Positions 19,724-30,009 are shown, counted from the stretch's first letter. The stretch: DNA of 64,000 bases from Campylobacter sp. CCS1377 (GCF_040008265.1 NZ_CP155620.1:496001-560000), one strand, 5' to 3'. Notes: generated by a model not told the origin, from the letters alone. Numbers and translations are program-made.

Positions 19724-20184
19724 GAAGAGTTTTATCGGTAATTGTTTTAAATGAACATGGAGTTTTATCGCGTATCGTAGGGCTTTTTTCAGGTAGAGGA
19801 TATAATATTGATAGCTTGACAGTTGCACCTTTAGCGGGAGGGGAATTTTCGCGCATTAATATAGTCACTTCAGGTGATGAACGCGTTTTTGAGCAAATTG
19901 TCAAGCAGCTTCATAAACTTATTCCTACTTATAAGGTTATAGAAAGTGAGGAATTTATTGAAAAAGAAATGGCTCTTGTAAAAATTCCTTTAAATGAGAA
20001 TTTGGGTGGATTGGATGCAGTTTTGAAAGCTTATAATGGAGTCATTGCAAATAGTAATGAAAATTTTTTATTTTTGATGGTTGCTGATGATGCAACTAGA
20101 ATTGATAATTTTTTAAAAACAATTAAAAAATATAATCCTAGTGATATAGTTCGCAGTGGATCAGTTTTGATGGAGATTAAATGA
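19720..20184 (+). CDS. ilvH: Acetolactate synthase small (regulatory) subunit
   Basis: Small subunit of acetohydroxyacid synthase, mediating valine feedback inhibition. It has 154 residues with an N-terminal ACT domain (LSVIVLNEHGVLSRIVGLFSGRGYNIDSLTVAP, residues 4-36, the typical glycine-rich effector loop) and a second ferredoxin-like half. The start overlaps the ilvI stop and the end overlaps the lpxD start (ATGA both times). Confidence 0.95.
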   Translation: MRRVLSVIVLNEHGVLSRIVGLFSGRGYNIDSLTVAPLAGGEFSRINIVTSGDERVFEQIVKQLHKLIPTYKVIESEEFIEKEMALVKIPLNENLGGLDAVLKAYNGVIANSNENFLFLMVADDATRIDNFLKTIKKYNPSDIVRSGSVLMEIK

Positions 20185-21140
20185 AATTAAGCGAAATAGC
20201 AGATTTTTTAGGTTTAGAATATAATGGAGAAGATATCGAAATAACGGCTTTAAATTCTTTATTAAGAGCAAATTTTACTGAGCTTACATATTGTGATGGC
20301 GAAAAAAATGCTAAAGATATACCTAATACCGGCGCAGCAGCGATTTTAGTCGCAAAAGAATATGAAAATTTAGTGCCAAAGGATACTAAGGCTTTAATCA
20401 CTCAAAATCCGCACTTAAGTTTTGCTTTTTTAAGTAAGCTTTTTGCTAAACCTTTATTTGATAATGCAAAAGAAAAAATTCAAAATATAGCAAAAAGTGC
20501 AAAAATTATGCCAAATGTTTATATAGGAAATAATGTTTGCATAGGTGAAAATGTTGTGATTATGGCAGGTGCTTATATAGGCGATAATGTAAGCATTGGC
20601 GATGAAAGCATTATCCATCCTAATGTGGTCATTTATAATGATAGTAAAATAGGGAAAAAATGTCATTTGCTTGCAAATTGCGTTATAGGAAGTGATGGTT
20701 TTGGCTATGCACATAATAAAAACGGCGAGCATTATAAAATTTATCATAATGGGAATGTGATTTTAGAAGACTTTGTTGAGATTGGAGCTTGTACAACTAT
20801 AGATAGAGCGGTATTTGATAGCACTATCATTAAAGCAGGCACAAAGGTGGATAATCTCGTGCAAATAGGACATAATTGCGACATAGGGCAAAATTGTATT
20901 ATTGTAGCACAAACTGGAATTTCAGGATCAAGCGAACTTGGACGCAATGTAGTTATGGGCGGACAAAGTGCAACAAGTGGGCATTTAAAAATAGGAGATT
21001 TTAGTACCATAGCTGCAAGAGGTGGAGTGAGTAAAAATCTTGAAGGTGGTAGGGTTTATGGCGGTTTTCCTATAATGCTTCAAAAGGATTGGTTAAAACT
21101 TCAGGCAAAAATTGCTATGAATTTTAGAGAAAGAGAGTGA
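20181..21140 (+). CDS. lpxD: UDP-3-O-(3-hydroxyacyl)glucosamine N-acyltransferase
   Basis: LpxD adds the second acyl chain in lipid A synthesis. The 319 residues consist of a short N-terminal uridine-binding domain, a left-handed beta-helix of hexapeptide repeats from about 95 to 270 (VYIGNNVCIGENVVIMAGAYIG and similar), and a C-terminal helix. The catalytic His is in LVQIGHNCDIG. It is the third gene of the ilvIH-lpxD overlap chain. Confidence 0.96.
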   Translation: MKLSEIADFLGLEYNGEDIEITALNSLLRANFTELTYCDGEKNAKDIPNTGAAAILVAKEYENLVPKDTKALITQNPHLSFAFLSKLFAKPLFDNAKEKIQNIAKSAKIMPNVYIGNNVCIGENVVIMAGAYIGDNVSIGDESIIHPNVVIYNDSKIGKKCHLLANCVIGSDGFGYAHNKNGEHYKIYHNGNVILEDFVEIGACTTIDRAVFDSTIIKAGTKVDNLVQIGHNCDIGQNCIIVAQTGISGSSELGRNVVMGGQSATSGHLKIGDFSTIAARGGVSKNLEGGRVYGGFPIMLQKDWLKLQAKIAMNFRERE

Positions 21141-21145
21141 TGATG

Positions 21146-21181
21146 GCTTGAAATTTGCTTTATAAATTCAAGCGAATTTTT
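21146..21181 (+). terminator. Terminator after lpxD
   Basis: GCTTGAAATTT (21146-21156) pairs with AAATTCAAGC (21164-21173), followed by GAATTTTTT. It separates lpxD from mapA. Confidence 0.7.
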
Positions 21182-21197
21182 TAAGTAAGGAGAAAAA

Positions 21198-21836
21198 ATG
21201 TTAAAGCAAATAAGTATTTTTATAGTGATGTTATTTGTTTTTAGTGCTTGTGCAACCAATTCTGGCACTATAGCGCAAGTAGAGCAAATTTCAAATAGTA
21301 CGCAATGTCAGCCTTGTGAAAGCAATAAGGCTTTTGAGGCAAAAATCAAAGGTTTAATTTATTTGAGTGATGTGGGATTAAAATGTTGCGCCAATAAAAG
21401 AACTTTAGATACTTCTGTGGCTTTAAAAAAGGTTTATTTGCACCGTATTTATGATTTGGAAGAAGAAAAAAAGATTTTTAAAAATAAAAATGCAAGCTAT
21501 TATCTTGATGAGCACTTTAATGTGATTCTTTATTCTATGCTAAAAACAGAACTTAAGAATCGTGGTATTATTGTATTGGAAAAAAGCGATTCTCCTTATG
21601 ATTTAAAATTAGATCTTGCTTTTACTGACTTTAATTCTAAGGTCGATAATAATGGACTTCATTCACGCGTAAAGGCAAATTTAAAACTTCGCAATATCAA
21701 TACACAAAAAACTTTAGCAGTTAGCACAAGACAAGATGTTGTCGGCTTTAAAGATGAAAAAGAAGTGTCTTTTTATACTCATTTGCTTTTAAAACAAATG
21801 GCAAATAAAATCGCAAGTATTATAAGCTCACTTTGA
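21198..21836 (+). CDS. mapA: Outer-membrane lipoprotein MapA
   Basis: MapA is a Campylobacter lipoprotein used as a species marker. It has 212 residues with a lipobox at FVFSAC (lipidated Cys18). The mature N-terminal part has two CxxC-like elements (CQPC and KCC). The fold resembles ABC-type transport auxiliary lipoproteins. The stop overlaps the TTG start of ctsW. The neighbours mapA-ctsW-gyrA match the C. jejuni order as I recall. Confidence 0.85.
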   Translation: MLKQISIFIVMLFVFSACATNSGTIAQVEQISNSTQCQPCESNKAFEAKIKGLIYLSDVGLKCCANKRTLDTSVALKKVYLHRIYDLEEEKKIFKNKNASYYLDEHFNVILYSMLKTELKNRGIIVLEKSDSPYDLKLDLAFTDFNSKVDNNGLHSRVKANLKLRNINTQKTLAVSTRQDVVGFKDEKEVSFYTHLLLKQMANKIASIISSL

Positions 21837-22408
21837 GGTGTTATAACTGTCACTGCTTTACTCTGCTTGATTTTTGTCCTAGTTGCTTAGAGGAATTAGC
21901 AGAGTTAAGTCTTAATCATAGAATTCTTGATAATAGCTTCAAGGTTTATTCTTTTTATAAATACAGCGAGATCAAGCATCTTTTATATTCAAAACATAAA
22001 TTTTATGGATATTTTGTTTTGAATGCTTTGGCGAAATTAAGTTTTGCGCGTTTTGATGAATTTTTTAGTCCTCAAGTCATGATTAATGCTGTGCCTCTAG
22101 ATGATAGAGTCGAAAATGGGCTTTATTCTCATTCGGCTTTATTAGCCCGACATTTGAAAAGTCCTTTTATTAAGCCTTTATATAGAACTTTATATGCTAA
22201 ATCTCATTTGAAATATTCTGGGAAAAGTATGAATTTCCGCTTGAAAAACAAAAGAAACTACGAGCTTTTAAAAATTCCAAAATACCCTGTTATTTTAGTG
22301 GATGATATTATTACAAGTGGTTCTAGTTTAATGCAAGCTAAACAAATTTTGGAAAAAAATCAAATTTCTGTGCTTTTTGCTTTAGTTTTAGCTGATGCAA
22401 AAGATTAA
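21833..22408 (+). CDS. ctsW: ComF-like phosphoribosyltransferase-family competence protein CtsW
   Basis: The 191-residue protein begins (TTG start, overlapping the mapA stop) with a zinc-knuckle type element, CYNCHCFTLLDFCPSC, then a ComF-type phosphoribosyltransferase domain with the PRPP loop VILVDDIITSGSSL near residues 150-165. ComF/CtsW proteins are needed for natural transformation and act in the cytoplasm, where incoming single strands arrive. With ctsG this is the second known competence gene in the window. Confidence 0.85.
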   Translation: MRCYNCHCFTLLDFCPSCLEELAELSLNHRILDNSFKVYSFYKYSEIKHLLYSKHKFYGYFVLNALAKLSFARFDEFFSPQVMINAVPLDDRVENGLYSHSALLARHLKSPFIKPLYRTLYAKSHLKYSGKSMNFRLKNKRNYELLKIPKYPVILVDDIITSGSSLMQAKQILEKNQISVLFALVLADAKD

Positions 22409-22450
22409 TTTGTTAAAATATAAAATTGCTTCATACATTTAAGGATTTTT

Positions 22451-25048
22451 ATGGAAAATATTTTTATAAAAGATTCAGATATTGAGTTGATTGATATTGA
22501 GAATTCTATCAAATCAAGCTATTTAGATTATTCTATGAGTGTTATTATAGGTCGTGCGTTACCTGATGCAAGAGATGGACTTAAGCCTGTTCATAGGAGA
22601 ATTTTATATGCTATGGATGATTTGGGTGTTAGAAGTCGTAGTGCTTATAAAAAATCTGCTCGTATAGTGGGGGATGTGATTGGTAAGTATCATCCACACG
22701 GCGATACTGCGGTTTATGATGCTTTGGTAAGAATGGCTCAAGATTTTTCTATGCGTTATCCAAGCGTTGATGGGCAAGGAAACTTTGGCTCTATTGATGG
22801 TGATGGTGCAGCTGCGATGCGTTATACCGAAGCTAGAATGACAATTTTAGCAGAAGAACTTTTGCAAGATATTGATAAAGATACAGTTGATTTTGTCCCA
22901 AATTATGATGATTCTTTAAAAGAGCCTGATGTTTTGCCTGCTAGAGTACCAAATTTATTGCTTAATGGATCGAGCGGTATTGCCGTAGGTATGGCGACAA
23001 ATATCCCTCCGCATAGTTTAAATGAGCTTGTAGATGGACTTTTGTATTTACTTGATAATAAAGATGCTAGTTTAGAAGAGATAATGCAATTTATCAAAGG
23101 TCCTGATTTTCCAACTGCGGGGATAATTTATGGTAAAAAAGGCATTATAGAAGCATATCGCACGGGACGAGGTAGGGTAAAAATAAGAGCAAAAACTCAT
23201 ATAGAAAAAAAGTCTAATAAAGATATTATTGTTATTGATGAGCTTCCTTATCAAACCAATAAAGCAAGACTTATAGAACAAATTGCAGAGCTTGTAAAAG
23301 AAAAGCAGATTGAGGGAATTTCAGAAGTTAGAGATGAGAGTGATAGAGAAGGAATTCGTGTCGTAATAGAGCTTAAACGCGAAGCAATGAGTGAAATAGT
23401 GCTAAATAATCTTTTTAAATCCACCACGATGGAAAGCACTTTTGGTGTGATTATGCTTGCTATTCATAACAAAGAGCCAAAAATCTTTTCTTTGATTGAG
23501 CTTTTAAATGTTTTCTTGAATCATAGAAAAACGGTGATTATTAGAAGAACGATTTTTGAACTTCAAAAAGCAAGAGCAAGAGCACATATATTGGAAGGTC
23601 TTAAAATTGCACTTGATAATATCGATGAAGTTATAGCGCTAATTAAAAATAGCCCAGATAATGCAACAGCCAGAGATTCTTTAGTAGCTAAATTTGGGCT
23701 TAGTGAGCTTCAAGCCAATGCGATTTTAGATATGAAACTTGGTCGTTTAACTGGACTTGAAAGAGAAAAGATAGAAAATGAACTTGCTAAGCTTATGGAA
23801 GAAATTATAAGACTTGAAGAGATTTTAAAAAGTGAAACTTTGCTAGAAAATCTTATCCGTAATGAATTAAAAGAGATAAAAAATAAATTCAATGTGCCAC
23901 GCATTACTCAAATTGAAGATGATTATGATGATATAGACATTGAAGATTTAATTCCTAATGAAAATATGGTTGTAACCATTACTCATCGTGGCTATATCAA
24001 AAGAGTGCCAAGTAAGCAATACGAAAAACAAAAACGCGGCGGCAAAGGAAAAGTTGCGGTAACAACTTATGATGATGATTTTATCGAAAGTTTCTTTACT
24101 GCAAATACGCATGATACTTTGATGTTTGTAACCGATCGCGGTCAACTTTATTGGCTAAAAGTTTATAAAATCCCTGAGGGTTCAAGGACAGCCAAAGGAA
24201 AAGCTGTGGTGAATTTAATCAATTTGCAAGCTGATGAAAAAATTATGGCTATCATTCCTACAACCGATTTTGATGAAAATAAATCTTTATGCTTCTTTAC
24301 TAAAAATGGTATAGTTAAACGCACTAATTTAAGCGAATATCAAAATATTAGAAGCGTGGGTGTTAAGGCTATTAATTTGGATGAAAATGATGGATTGGTA
24401 ACCGCTATCATCGTTCAAAGAGATGAAGATGAAATTTTTGTGAAAAATTCGGATGAAAATGTGCAAGATGAAGTAGGGGATGTTGAAATTTTAGACGATG
24501 AAAACTCAGAAAATGAAGAAATTGCAAATGAAAATATAAAAGGCAAAATGCTTTTTGTGGTTACTAAAAAAGGAATGTGTATCAAATTCCCACTTGCAAA
24601 GGTGCGTGAGATTGGCCGTGTAAGCCGTGGTGTAACTGCGATTAAATTTAAAGAAAAAAATGATGAGGTGGTGGGTGCAGTTGTTATAGAAAATGATGAA
24701 CAAGAAATTCTAAGTATAAGTGCCAAAGGTATAGGAAAGCGCACCAATGCGGGAGAATATAGACTTCAAAGTAGGGGTGGCAAAGGCGTTATTTGTATGA
24801 AACTTACTCCAAAAACAAAAGATTTAATTAGCATAGTTATAGTAGATGAAAGTATGGATTTAATGGCGCTTACAAGTAGCGGAAAAATGATCCGTGTGGA
24901 TATGCAAAGCATTAGAAAAGCAGGACGTAATACAAGCGGCGTGATTGTAGTTAATGTAGAAAATGATGAGGTGGTAAGCATTGCCAAGTGTCCTAAAGAA
25001 GAAAGTGACGATGAAGAAGAGCTTGGCGCTGAGCTAAATTTAAAATAA
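22451..25048 (+). CDS. gyrA: DNA gyrase subunit A
   Basis: GyrA cuts and rejoins DNA in the gyrase A2B2 complex. The product has 865 residues. The quinolone-resistance region [17 protein letters not shown] has Thr86, Asp90 and Pro104, the susceptible residues in C. jejuni numbering. The catalytic tyrosine is in the [11 protein letters not shown] block. The C-terminal domain carries the GyrA box [11 protein letters not shown] and an acidic insertion around residues 655-690, and ends in an acidic tail. It has its own RBS (AAGGATTTTT). Confidence 0.98.
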   Translation: MENIFIKDSDIELIDIENSIKSSYLDYSMSVIIGRALPDARDGLKPVHRRILYAMDDLGVRSRSAYKKSARIVGDVIGKYHPHGDTAVYDALVRMAQDFSMRYPSVDGQGNFGSIDGDGAAAMRYTEARMTILAEELLQDIDKDTVDFVPNYDDSLKEPDVLPARVPNLLLNGSSGIAVGMATNIPPHSLNELVDGLLYLLDNKDASLEEIMQFIKGPDFPTAGIIYGKKGIIEAYRTGRGRVKIRAKTHIEKKSNKDIIVIDELPYQTNKARLIEQIAELVKEKQIEGISEVRDESDREGIRVVIELKREAMSEIVLNNLFKSTTMESTFGVIMLAIHNKEPKIFSLIELLNVFLNHRKTVIIRRTIFELQKARARAHILEGLKIALDNIDEVIALIKNSPDNATARDSLVAKFGLSELQANAILDMKLGRLTGLEREKIENELAKLMEEIIRLEEILKSETLLENLIRNELKEIKNKFNVPRITQIEDDYDDIDIEDLIPNENMVVTITHRGYIKRVPSKQYEKQKRGGKGKVAVTTYDDDFIESFFTANTHDTLMFVTDRGQLYWLKVYKIPEGSRTAKGKAVVNLINLQADEKIMAIIPTTDFDENKSLCFFTKNGIVKRTNLSEYQNIRSVGVKAINLDENDGLVTAIIVQRDEDEIFVKNSDENVQDEVGDVEILDDENSENEEIANENIKGKMLFVVTKKGMCIKFPLAKVREIGRVSRGVTAIKFKEKNDEVVGAVVIENDEQEILSISAKGIGKRTNAGEYRLQSRGGKGVICMKLTPKTKDLISIVIVDESMDLMALTSSGKMIRVDMQSIRKAGRNTSGVIVVNVENDEVVSIAKCPKEESDDEEELGAELNLK

Positions 25049-25055
25049 TGTAAAT

Positions 25056-25073
25056 TTGGAACAGAAATTGCTA
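25056..25073 (+). promoter_or_regulatory. Sigma-54 promoter upstream of flgP
   Basis: TTTGGAACAGAAATTGCTAG: the invariant GG (25058-25059) and GC (25070-25071) are separated by exactly ten bases, and the flanks match TTTGGAAC-N5-TTGCT. It lies 40 bases before flgP. Confidence 0.8.
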
Positions 25074-25110
25074 GTTTAATTTAATTTTACAATATATTGA
25101 AGGTTGAAAT

Positions 25111-25623
25111 ATGAAAAAATTAGTTTTAGCACTTGTTGCGGTTTTAGGTTTTAGTGGTTGTGTTGCTGCAAATGCAAATAAAACAAATGCAAATGCCAAT
25201 CAAGCTACCCCAAGCAATGATGTGGTAGTGCAAAAAGTAGATAAAGATGATATTCGTGATATTATCCAGCAAGAAAAGATGTTGAGCTTGGATAATTCTG
25301 AAAACGAAATAGTTTTTGGCGCCACAGGTGAGGGCATTGCCCCTATGAATACTGTTTCTTCAGCTCAAGCTCTTGCATTAGCCAAAAGAGCGGCGATTGC
25401 GGATGCTTATAGACAGCTTGCAAGTAAGTTATACGGTGTGAAAGTAAATGGTAAGGATACTGTTAAAGATGCTATGCTTAAAAGTTCTACTGTTACAGCA
25501 CAAGTAAATGGTTTAATCAAAAATGCAAATATTGTTGATGAAAGTTTTAATCAAGGACTTTATCGTGTTAATTTAGAACTTAAAATAGATGCAGACAAGT
25601 GGAAAGAATTATTTGCTTATTAA
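25111..25623 (+). CDS. flgP: Flagellar basal disk lipoprotein FlgP
   Basis: FlgP forms the large periplasmic basal disk that supports the stator ring of Campylobacter motors. The 170-residue product has a lipobox at GFSGC (Cys17), an Asn/Ala-rich linker (20-35), then the conserved domain with AQALALAKRAAIADAYRQLASKLYG, a LPP20-like fold. It overlaps flgQ by 25 bases and is preceded by a sigma-54 site. Motif, length and flgQ/flgR neighbours agree. Confidence 0.92.
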   Translation: MKKLVLALVAVLGFSGCVAANANKTNANANQATPSNDVVVQKVDKDDIRDIIQQEKMLSLDNSENEIVFGATGEGIAPMNTVSSAQALALAKRAAIADAYRQLASKLYGVKVNGKDTVKDAMLKSSTVTAQVNGLIKNANIVDESFNQGLYRVNLELKIDADKWKELFAY

Positions 25624-26051
25624 TATTCTTTTTTTTTAGATTATTTGCCCAAGATGAGTTTATATTTTGGGCAGAATTTTCCAATAAAAATCTTATCTTA
25701 TTTCATCAAAATCAAAATATATCCCTCGCAATGACGCGAAGTGCAAATGTAAAGAGCGAATTAGCTTGTGAAATTGCCTATAATGATAATGATTTAAAAA
25801 TTCTTCCCAAAACAGAACTCGGCTTAATAGATGACGATATGAGTAAAACAATAAAGCTTGATTTTTTAAATTCTCACAAAGATGAGTTATTAAATTGCTT
25901 CATAGGAGCTAAAATAAAGATTAATGATTATATTCAAAGTGAAAATGCTTTAGCAAATCACGAAACTTATATTAAAATTTTACCTTTGCGTTTTATGGTT
26001 GAATTTGGAAATCATTTTGCATTGATTTATTATCTACATAAAGAAAAATAA
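25599..26051 (+). CDS. flgQ: FlgQ, outer-membrane factor required for FlgP stability
   Basis: The 150-residue product starts at GTG 25599 inside the flgP end; its hydrophobic N-terminus (IICLLIFFFFRLFAQ) is a signal peptide ending near residue 16. The rest has no recognisable domain. In C. jejuni FlgQ sits next to flgP and is needed for motor assembly. The call rests on position, signal peptide and length. Confidence 0.82.
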   Translation: MERIICLLIFFFFRLFAQDEFIFWAEFSNKNLILFHQNQNISLAMTRSANVKSELACEIAYNDNDLKILPKTELGLIDDDMSKTIKLDFLNSHKDELLNCFIGAKIKINDYIQSENALANHETYIKILPLRFMVEFGNHFALIYYLHKEK

Positions 26052-26143
26052 TAAATTTCTTCATAATTTTAAAACATTCTTTAAAATTTTTAGCTGATTT
26101 TTGCTATTATTTTAACTTTAAACAAAGTCATAAAGGTATATTT

Positions 26144-27430
26144 GTGAATTTAGTAATAGTTGAAGATGATATTAATATGAGAAAATCACTTGAAATTGCT
26201 TTGAGTGAATATGAAGAATTTAGTATAAAATCTTATAAGTCTGCTACAGAGGCCTTAAAAAAACTAGATGATGAAGTGGATTTGATTATTACTGATATTA
26301 ATATGCCTGGTATTGATGGTATTGAATTTGTCAAATCATGTGAAAATAAATATGATTTTATTATCATCACAGGCAATGCTACTTTAAATAGAGCTATTGA
26401 AGCCGTTAGGCTTGGAGTGAAGGATTTTTTGGTAAAACCTTTTGATATTAATACCTTGGTGACTGCTATAAAAAGAGCTAAGATTATCCAAGAAAAAACT
26501 TCTAAAAAAAATTCTAAAAAAGTGCAAAAAAAAGAAGAAAGCAAGGACTTTTATGGTAGTTCCAAAGCTTTAGAAGATTGTTTAAATTTGGCAAAAAGAG
26601 CTGCAAAAACAGATGCAAGTGTTGTGTTGTTTGGCGAAAGTGGTGTAGGTAAAGAAGTGTTTGCAAATTTTATCCATAAAAATTCAAAAAGATCCTCTAA
26701 GCCTTTTGTAGCTATCAATATGGCAGCTATTCCATCAAATTTAATAGAAAGTGAGCTTTTTGGTTTTGAAAAAGGAGCATTTACAGATGCAAATGCTACA
26801 AAAATAGGGCTTTTTGAACTTGCAAATGAAGGGACGCTTTTTTTAGATGAAATTGGTGAAATGCCTTATGAAATTCAAGCAAAGCTTTTAAGAGCCTTGC
26901 AAGAAAAAGAGATTACTAGACTTGGAAGCACTAAAAGTATAAAAATAGATGTGCGTATAGTGAGTGCTACAAATGCAAATATTGAAGATAAAATTTCCAA
27001 AAATGAATTTAGAGAAGATTTGTATTATAGATTAAATACTATTCCTATAAATATTCCTCCTTTAAGAGCTAGAAAAGATGAGATTTTAGAAATTGCACAA
27101 AAAGTCTTATTGGATACTTGCAAGGAGTATGAGTTAGAAAATAAAGAATTAAATGAAGAAGCTAAGGCTGCGCTTTTAGATTACGATTTTCCAGGTAATA
27201 TCAGAGAGCTTATATCAATCATACAAAGGGCCTGTATTTTAAGCGAAACAAATGAAATAAATGCCAAAGATCTATTTTTAGAAAGTAGAAAAAGCAAAGA
27301 AGTTAAAAATTTAGAAAAAGAACTGATTTTAGAAAGTTTAAAGGAAGCAAAAGATGTAAAATCAGCTGCTGAGCTTATTGGAATGAGTGAAAAAGTTTTT
27401 TGTGAAAAAATGAAAAAATACAATTTATAA
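26144..27430 (+). CDS. flgR: Flagellar sigma-54 response regulator FlgR
   Basis: NtrC-type activator phosphorylated by FlgS that switches on sigma-54 flagellar promoters. It has 428 residues: receiver domain 1-115 with phospho-acceptor D51 in IITDINMPG, AAA+ domain about 140-365 with Walker A GESGVGKE and an altered sigma-54 loop, GAFTDA instead of GAFTGA, and a short C-terminal helical domain. The linker (residues 121-135) is coded by two A8 runs (26504-26511 and 26526-26533), typical slippage sites. Starts at GTG with AAAGG seven bases upstream. Confidence 0.93.
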   Translation: MNLVIVEDDINMRKSLEIALSEYEEFSIKSYKSATEALKKLDDEVDLIITDINMPGIDGIEFVKSCENKYDFIIITGNATLNRAIEAVRLGVKDFLVKPFDINTLVTAIKRAKIIQEKTSKKNSKKVQKKEESKDFYGSSKALEDCLNLAKRAAKTDASVVLFGESGVGKEVFANFIHKNSKRSSKPFVAINMAAIPSNLIESELFGFEKGAFTDANATKIGLFELANEGTLFLDEIGEMPYEIQAKLLRALQEKEITRLGSTKSIKIDVRIVSATNANIEDKISKNEFREDLYYRLNTIPINIPPLRARKDEILEIAQKVLLDTCKEYELENKELNEEAKAALLDYDFPGNIRELISIIQRACILSETNEINAKDLFLESRKSKEVKNLEKELILESLKEAKDVKSAAELIGMSEKVFCEKMKKYNL

Positions 27431-27440
27431 AGGATAAAAA

Positions 27441-28460
27441 ATGAAAAAAAGAATTGCTATAGTTGGTGCAACTGGTGCTGTGGGCGAAGAAATTTTAAAT
27501 GTTTTAAATGAGCTTGATTTTCCAGTAGAAAGCATTTTACCCCTTGCAAGTGCGAAAAGTGCAGGTTTGGATGTAGAATTTAGAGGAAAAATTTATAAAG
27601 TAAAAGAACTTACAGAAAATGTTTTCAAAGAAAATCCTGTTGATATTGCGTTTTTTAGTGCCGGTGGAAGCATTAGTGAAAAATACGCTAAATTTGCAGT
27701 GGAAGCAGGAGCGGTAGTGATTGATAATACCAGTCATTTTAGAATGGATAGCAATGTACCTTTAGTTGTGCCTGAGTGTAATCCTGAGGATATTAAAGAG
27801 TGGAAAAAAACAGGAATCATTGCCAATCCAAACTGCTCTACTATACAAATGGTACAAGTATTAAAACCTTTAGATGATGAATTTGGTTTAAAAAGAGTAG
27901 ATGTTAGCACTTATCAAGCAGCTAGTGGTGCGGGTAAAGAAGGCATGGAAGAATTAGTTGCTGCAATGCAGAGTTTTTTTGCATTTAAACTTGATGAGTT
28001 TAAGCCTCAAACTTTTCCTTATACCTTGGCTTTAAATTTAATCCCACAAATTGATGTTTTTACAGAGAATGGTTATACAAAAGAAGAGCTTAAGATGGTT
28101 AATGAAACTCAAAAAATTTTACATAAAAAACTAGAAGTTTCAGCAACTTGTGTGAGAGTTCCGGTTTTAAGAAGTCATAGCGAGGCCATTACTATGCATT
28201 TTGAAAAAGATGTCGATGTAAAAAAAGCAAGAGAGATTTTAAGTAAAGCACCAAGTGTAAAAGTTATTGATGATCCGCAAAATAAACAATACCCAATGCC
28301 GCTTTTTACAAGTGATACCAATGAAACTTATGTGGGTAGAATTAGAAGCGATATTAATCATAAAAATATCTTACATTTATGGTGTGTTGCTGATCAAATT
28401 CGTGTAGGAGCTGCTACAAATGCAGTAAGAATTGCACAAAAATGGCTAGAATTAAATTAG
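27441..28460 (+). CDS. asd: Aspartate-semialdehyde dehydrogenase
   Basis: Asd reduces aspartyl phosphate to the semialdehyde, leading to lysine, diaminopimelate, methionine and threonine. Its 339 residues include the NADP loop IVGATGAVGEEIL, the catalytic cysteine in IANPNCSTIQMV and the LRSHSEAITM substrate region. It begins ten bases after flgR. Confidence 0.96.
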   Translation: MKKRIAIVGATGAVGEEILNVLNELDFPVESILPLASAKSAGLDVEFRGKIYKVKELTENVFKENPVDIAFFSAGGSISEKYAKFAVEAGAVVIDNTSHFRMDSNVPLVVPECNPEDIKEWKKTGIIANPNCSTIQMVQVLKPLDDEFGLKRVDVSTYQAASGAGKEGMEELVAAMQSFFAFKLDEFKPQTFPYTLALNLIPQIDVFTENGYTKEELKMVNETQKILHKKLEVSATCVRVPVLRSHSEAITMHFEKDVDVKKAREILSKAPSVKVIDDPQNKQYPMPLFTSDTNETYVGRIRSDINHKNILHLWCVADQIRVGAATNAVRIAQKWLELN

Positions 28461-28470
28461 AAAGGAAAAA

Positions 28471-28977
28471 ATGCTAGAAAAATTTTTTGAAAATTTATTG
28501 GTTAAAAGTCGTATAGTAACTATTTTACCGGTGATTTTTGGACTTATTGGGGCTTTTGTTTTATTTTTTATAGCAAGTTATGATGTAGTAAAAGTATTAT
28601 TATATGTTTTTGATTATTTCTTTTTGCCTAATTCTACTATTGATTTGCATGAAGATGTGGTAGGACTTATCATAGGTGCTGTTGATTTGTATCTTATGGC
28701 TTTGGTTTTATTTATTTTTTCTTTTGGAATTTATGAATTATTTATTAGTGAAATAGAAGAATTTAAACAAACAAAACAATCAAAAGTTTTAGAGGTGCAT
28801 AGCTTAGATCAACTAAAAGATAAATTAGCAAAAGTTATCATCATGGTTTTAGTGGTGAATTTTTTTCAAAGAGTTTTGCAAATGCAATTTAACGGCATTT
28901 TGGATATGACTTATTTGGCACTTTCTATTTTAGCACTTTGTATAGGACTTTATTTTTTACATAAAGGCGGTCATTAA
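28471..28977 (+). CDS. YqhA-family integral membrane protein
   Basis: The 168-residue protein has four predicted membrane helices, at about 16-37, 48-75, 85-105 and 128-165, and matches UPF0114/YqhA proteins in pattern (ARIVTILPVIF-like start, LVLFIFSFGIYELFISEIEE). The function of the family is unknown. It lies between asd and hemE, probably in one transcript. Confidence 0.75.
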   Translation: MLEKFFENLLVKSRIVTILPVIFGLIGAFVLFFIASYDVVKVLLYVFDYFFLPNSTIDLHEDVVGLIIGAVDLYLMALVLFIFSFGIYELFISEIEEFKQTKQSKVLEVHSLDQLKDKLAKVIIMVLVVNFFQRVLQMQFNGILDMTYLALSILALCIGLYFLHKGGH

Positions 28978-28986
28978 GGATGAAAA

Positions 28987-30009
28987 ATGATTTTTATTGA
29001 TGCTTGTTTGAAGAAAAAAACTCCATATACTCCAGTTTGGATGATGAGGCAGGCGGGTAGATATTTGAGCGAATATATGCAAGTAAGAGCTAGTGCGGGT
29101 GATTTTTTATCCCTTTGTAGAGACTATAAAAAAGCCAGCGAGGTAAGCTTGCAACCTGTGGATATATTGGGCGTTGATGCGGCTATTATTTTTTCAGATA
29201 TTTTAGTCGTGCCTTTAGAAATGGGATTGGAGCTTAAATTTGAAAAAGGCGAAGGGCCGATTTTTCCAAAGCCTATCCAAACAGAAGAGGATTTAGAGAA
29301 TTTAGATATACAAAAGGGCGTTAGAAATCTTTCTTATGTATATGATGCTTTAAAATTAACAAGAGAAAAATTAGATCCTAGTAAAGCTTTGATAGGATTT
29401 TGTGGTAGTCCTTGGACTATAGCTACTTATATGATTGAAGGCGGTGGAAGCAAAAATTATGCTAAGTGTAAAAAAATCCTTTATCAAAATCCTGAATTTT
29501 TGCACAAGATTTTAACTAAACTTACTCTTGCTTTAAAATTATATGTAGAAGAGCAAATCAAAGCAGGAGCTAATGCTATACAAATTTTTGATAGTTGGGC
29601 AAGTGCTTTAGAAAAAGAAGCTTTTTTTGAATTTTCGTTTAATTATATGCTTGAAATTTCAAATTATATTAAAAAAAAATATCCGCATATTCCTGTGATT
29701 TTATTTCCTAAAGGTATTAGTGGATTTTTGGATGAGATTAATGGAAATTTTGATGTTTTTGGTGTGGATTGGAGCACTCCTTTGAATTTGGCTAAAGAAA
29801 AATTAGCTTCAAAATACACACTGCAAGGGAATATGGAGCCTTGTAGATTATATGATAAAAATTCTATTAAAGAAGGTGTTGAAAAAATTTTAGATATCAT
29901 GAAGGATACTTCGCATATTTTTAATCTAGGTCATGGAATTTTGCCTGATATTCCTGTGGGAAATGCAAAATATTTTATAAAACTTGTTCAAGAAAAATCT
30001 TCAAAATGA
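28987..30009 (+). CDS. hemE: Uroporphyrinogen decarboxylase
   Basis: HemE decarboxylates uroporphyrinogen III to coproporphyrinogen III in haem synthesis. It is 340 residues. [16 protein letters not shown] is the first signature and [16 protein letters not shown] the second; the catalytic Asp is in [10 protein letters not shown]. It overlaps the radical SAM gene by ATGA. Haem supply connects with MsrQ and FrdC in the window. Confidence 0.97.
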   Translation: MIFIDACLKKKTPYTPVWMMRQAGRYLSEYMQVRASAGDFLSLCRDYKKASEVSLQPVDILGVDAAIIFSDILVVPLEMGLELKFEKGEGPIFPKPIQTEEDLENLDIQKGVRNLSYVYDALKLTREKLDPSKALIGFCGSPWTIATYMIEGGGSKNYAKCKKILYQNPEFLHKILTKLTLALKLYVEEQIKAGANAIQIFDSWASALEKEAFFEFSFNYMLEISNYIKKKYPHIPVILFPKGISGFLDEINGNFDVFGVDWSTPLNLAKEKLASKYTLQGNMEPCRLYDKNSIKEGVEKILDIMKDTSHIFNLGHGILPDIPVGNAKYFIKLVQEKSSK

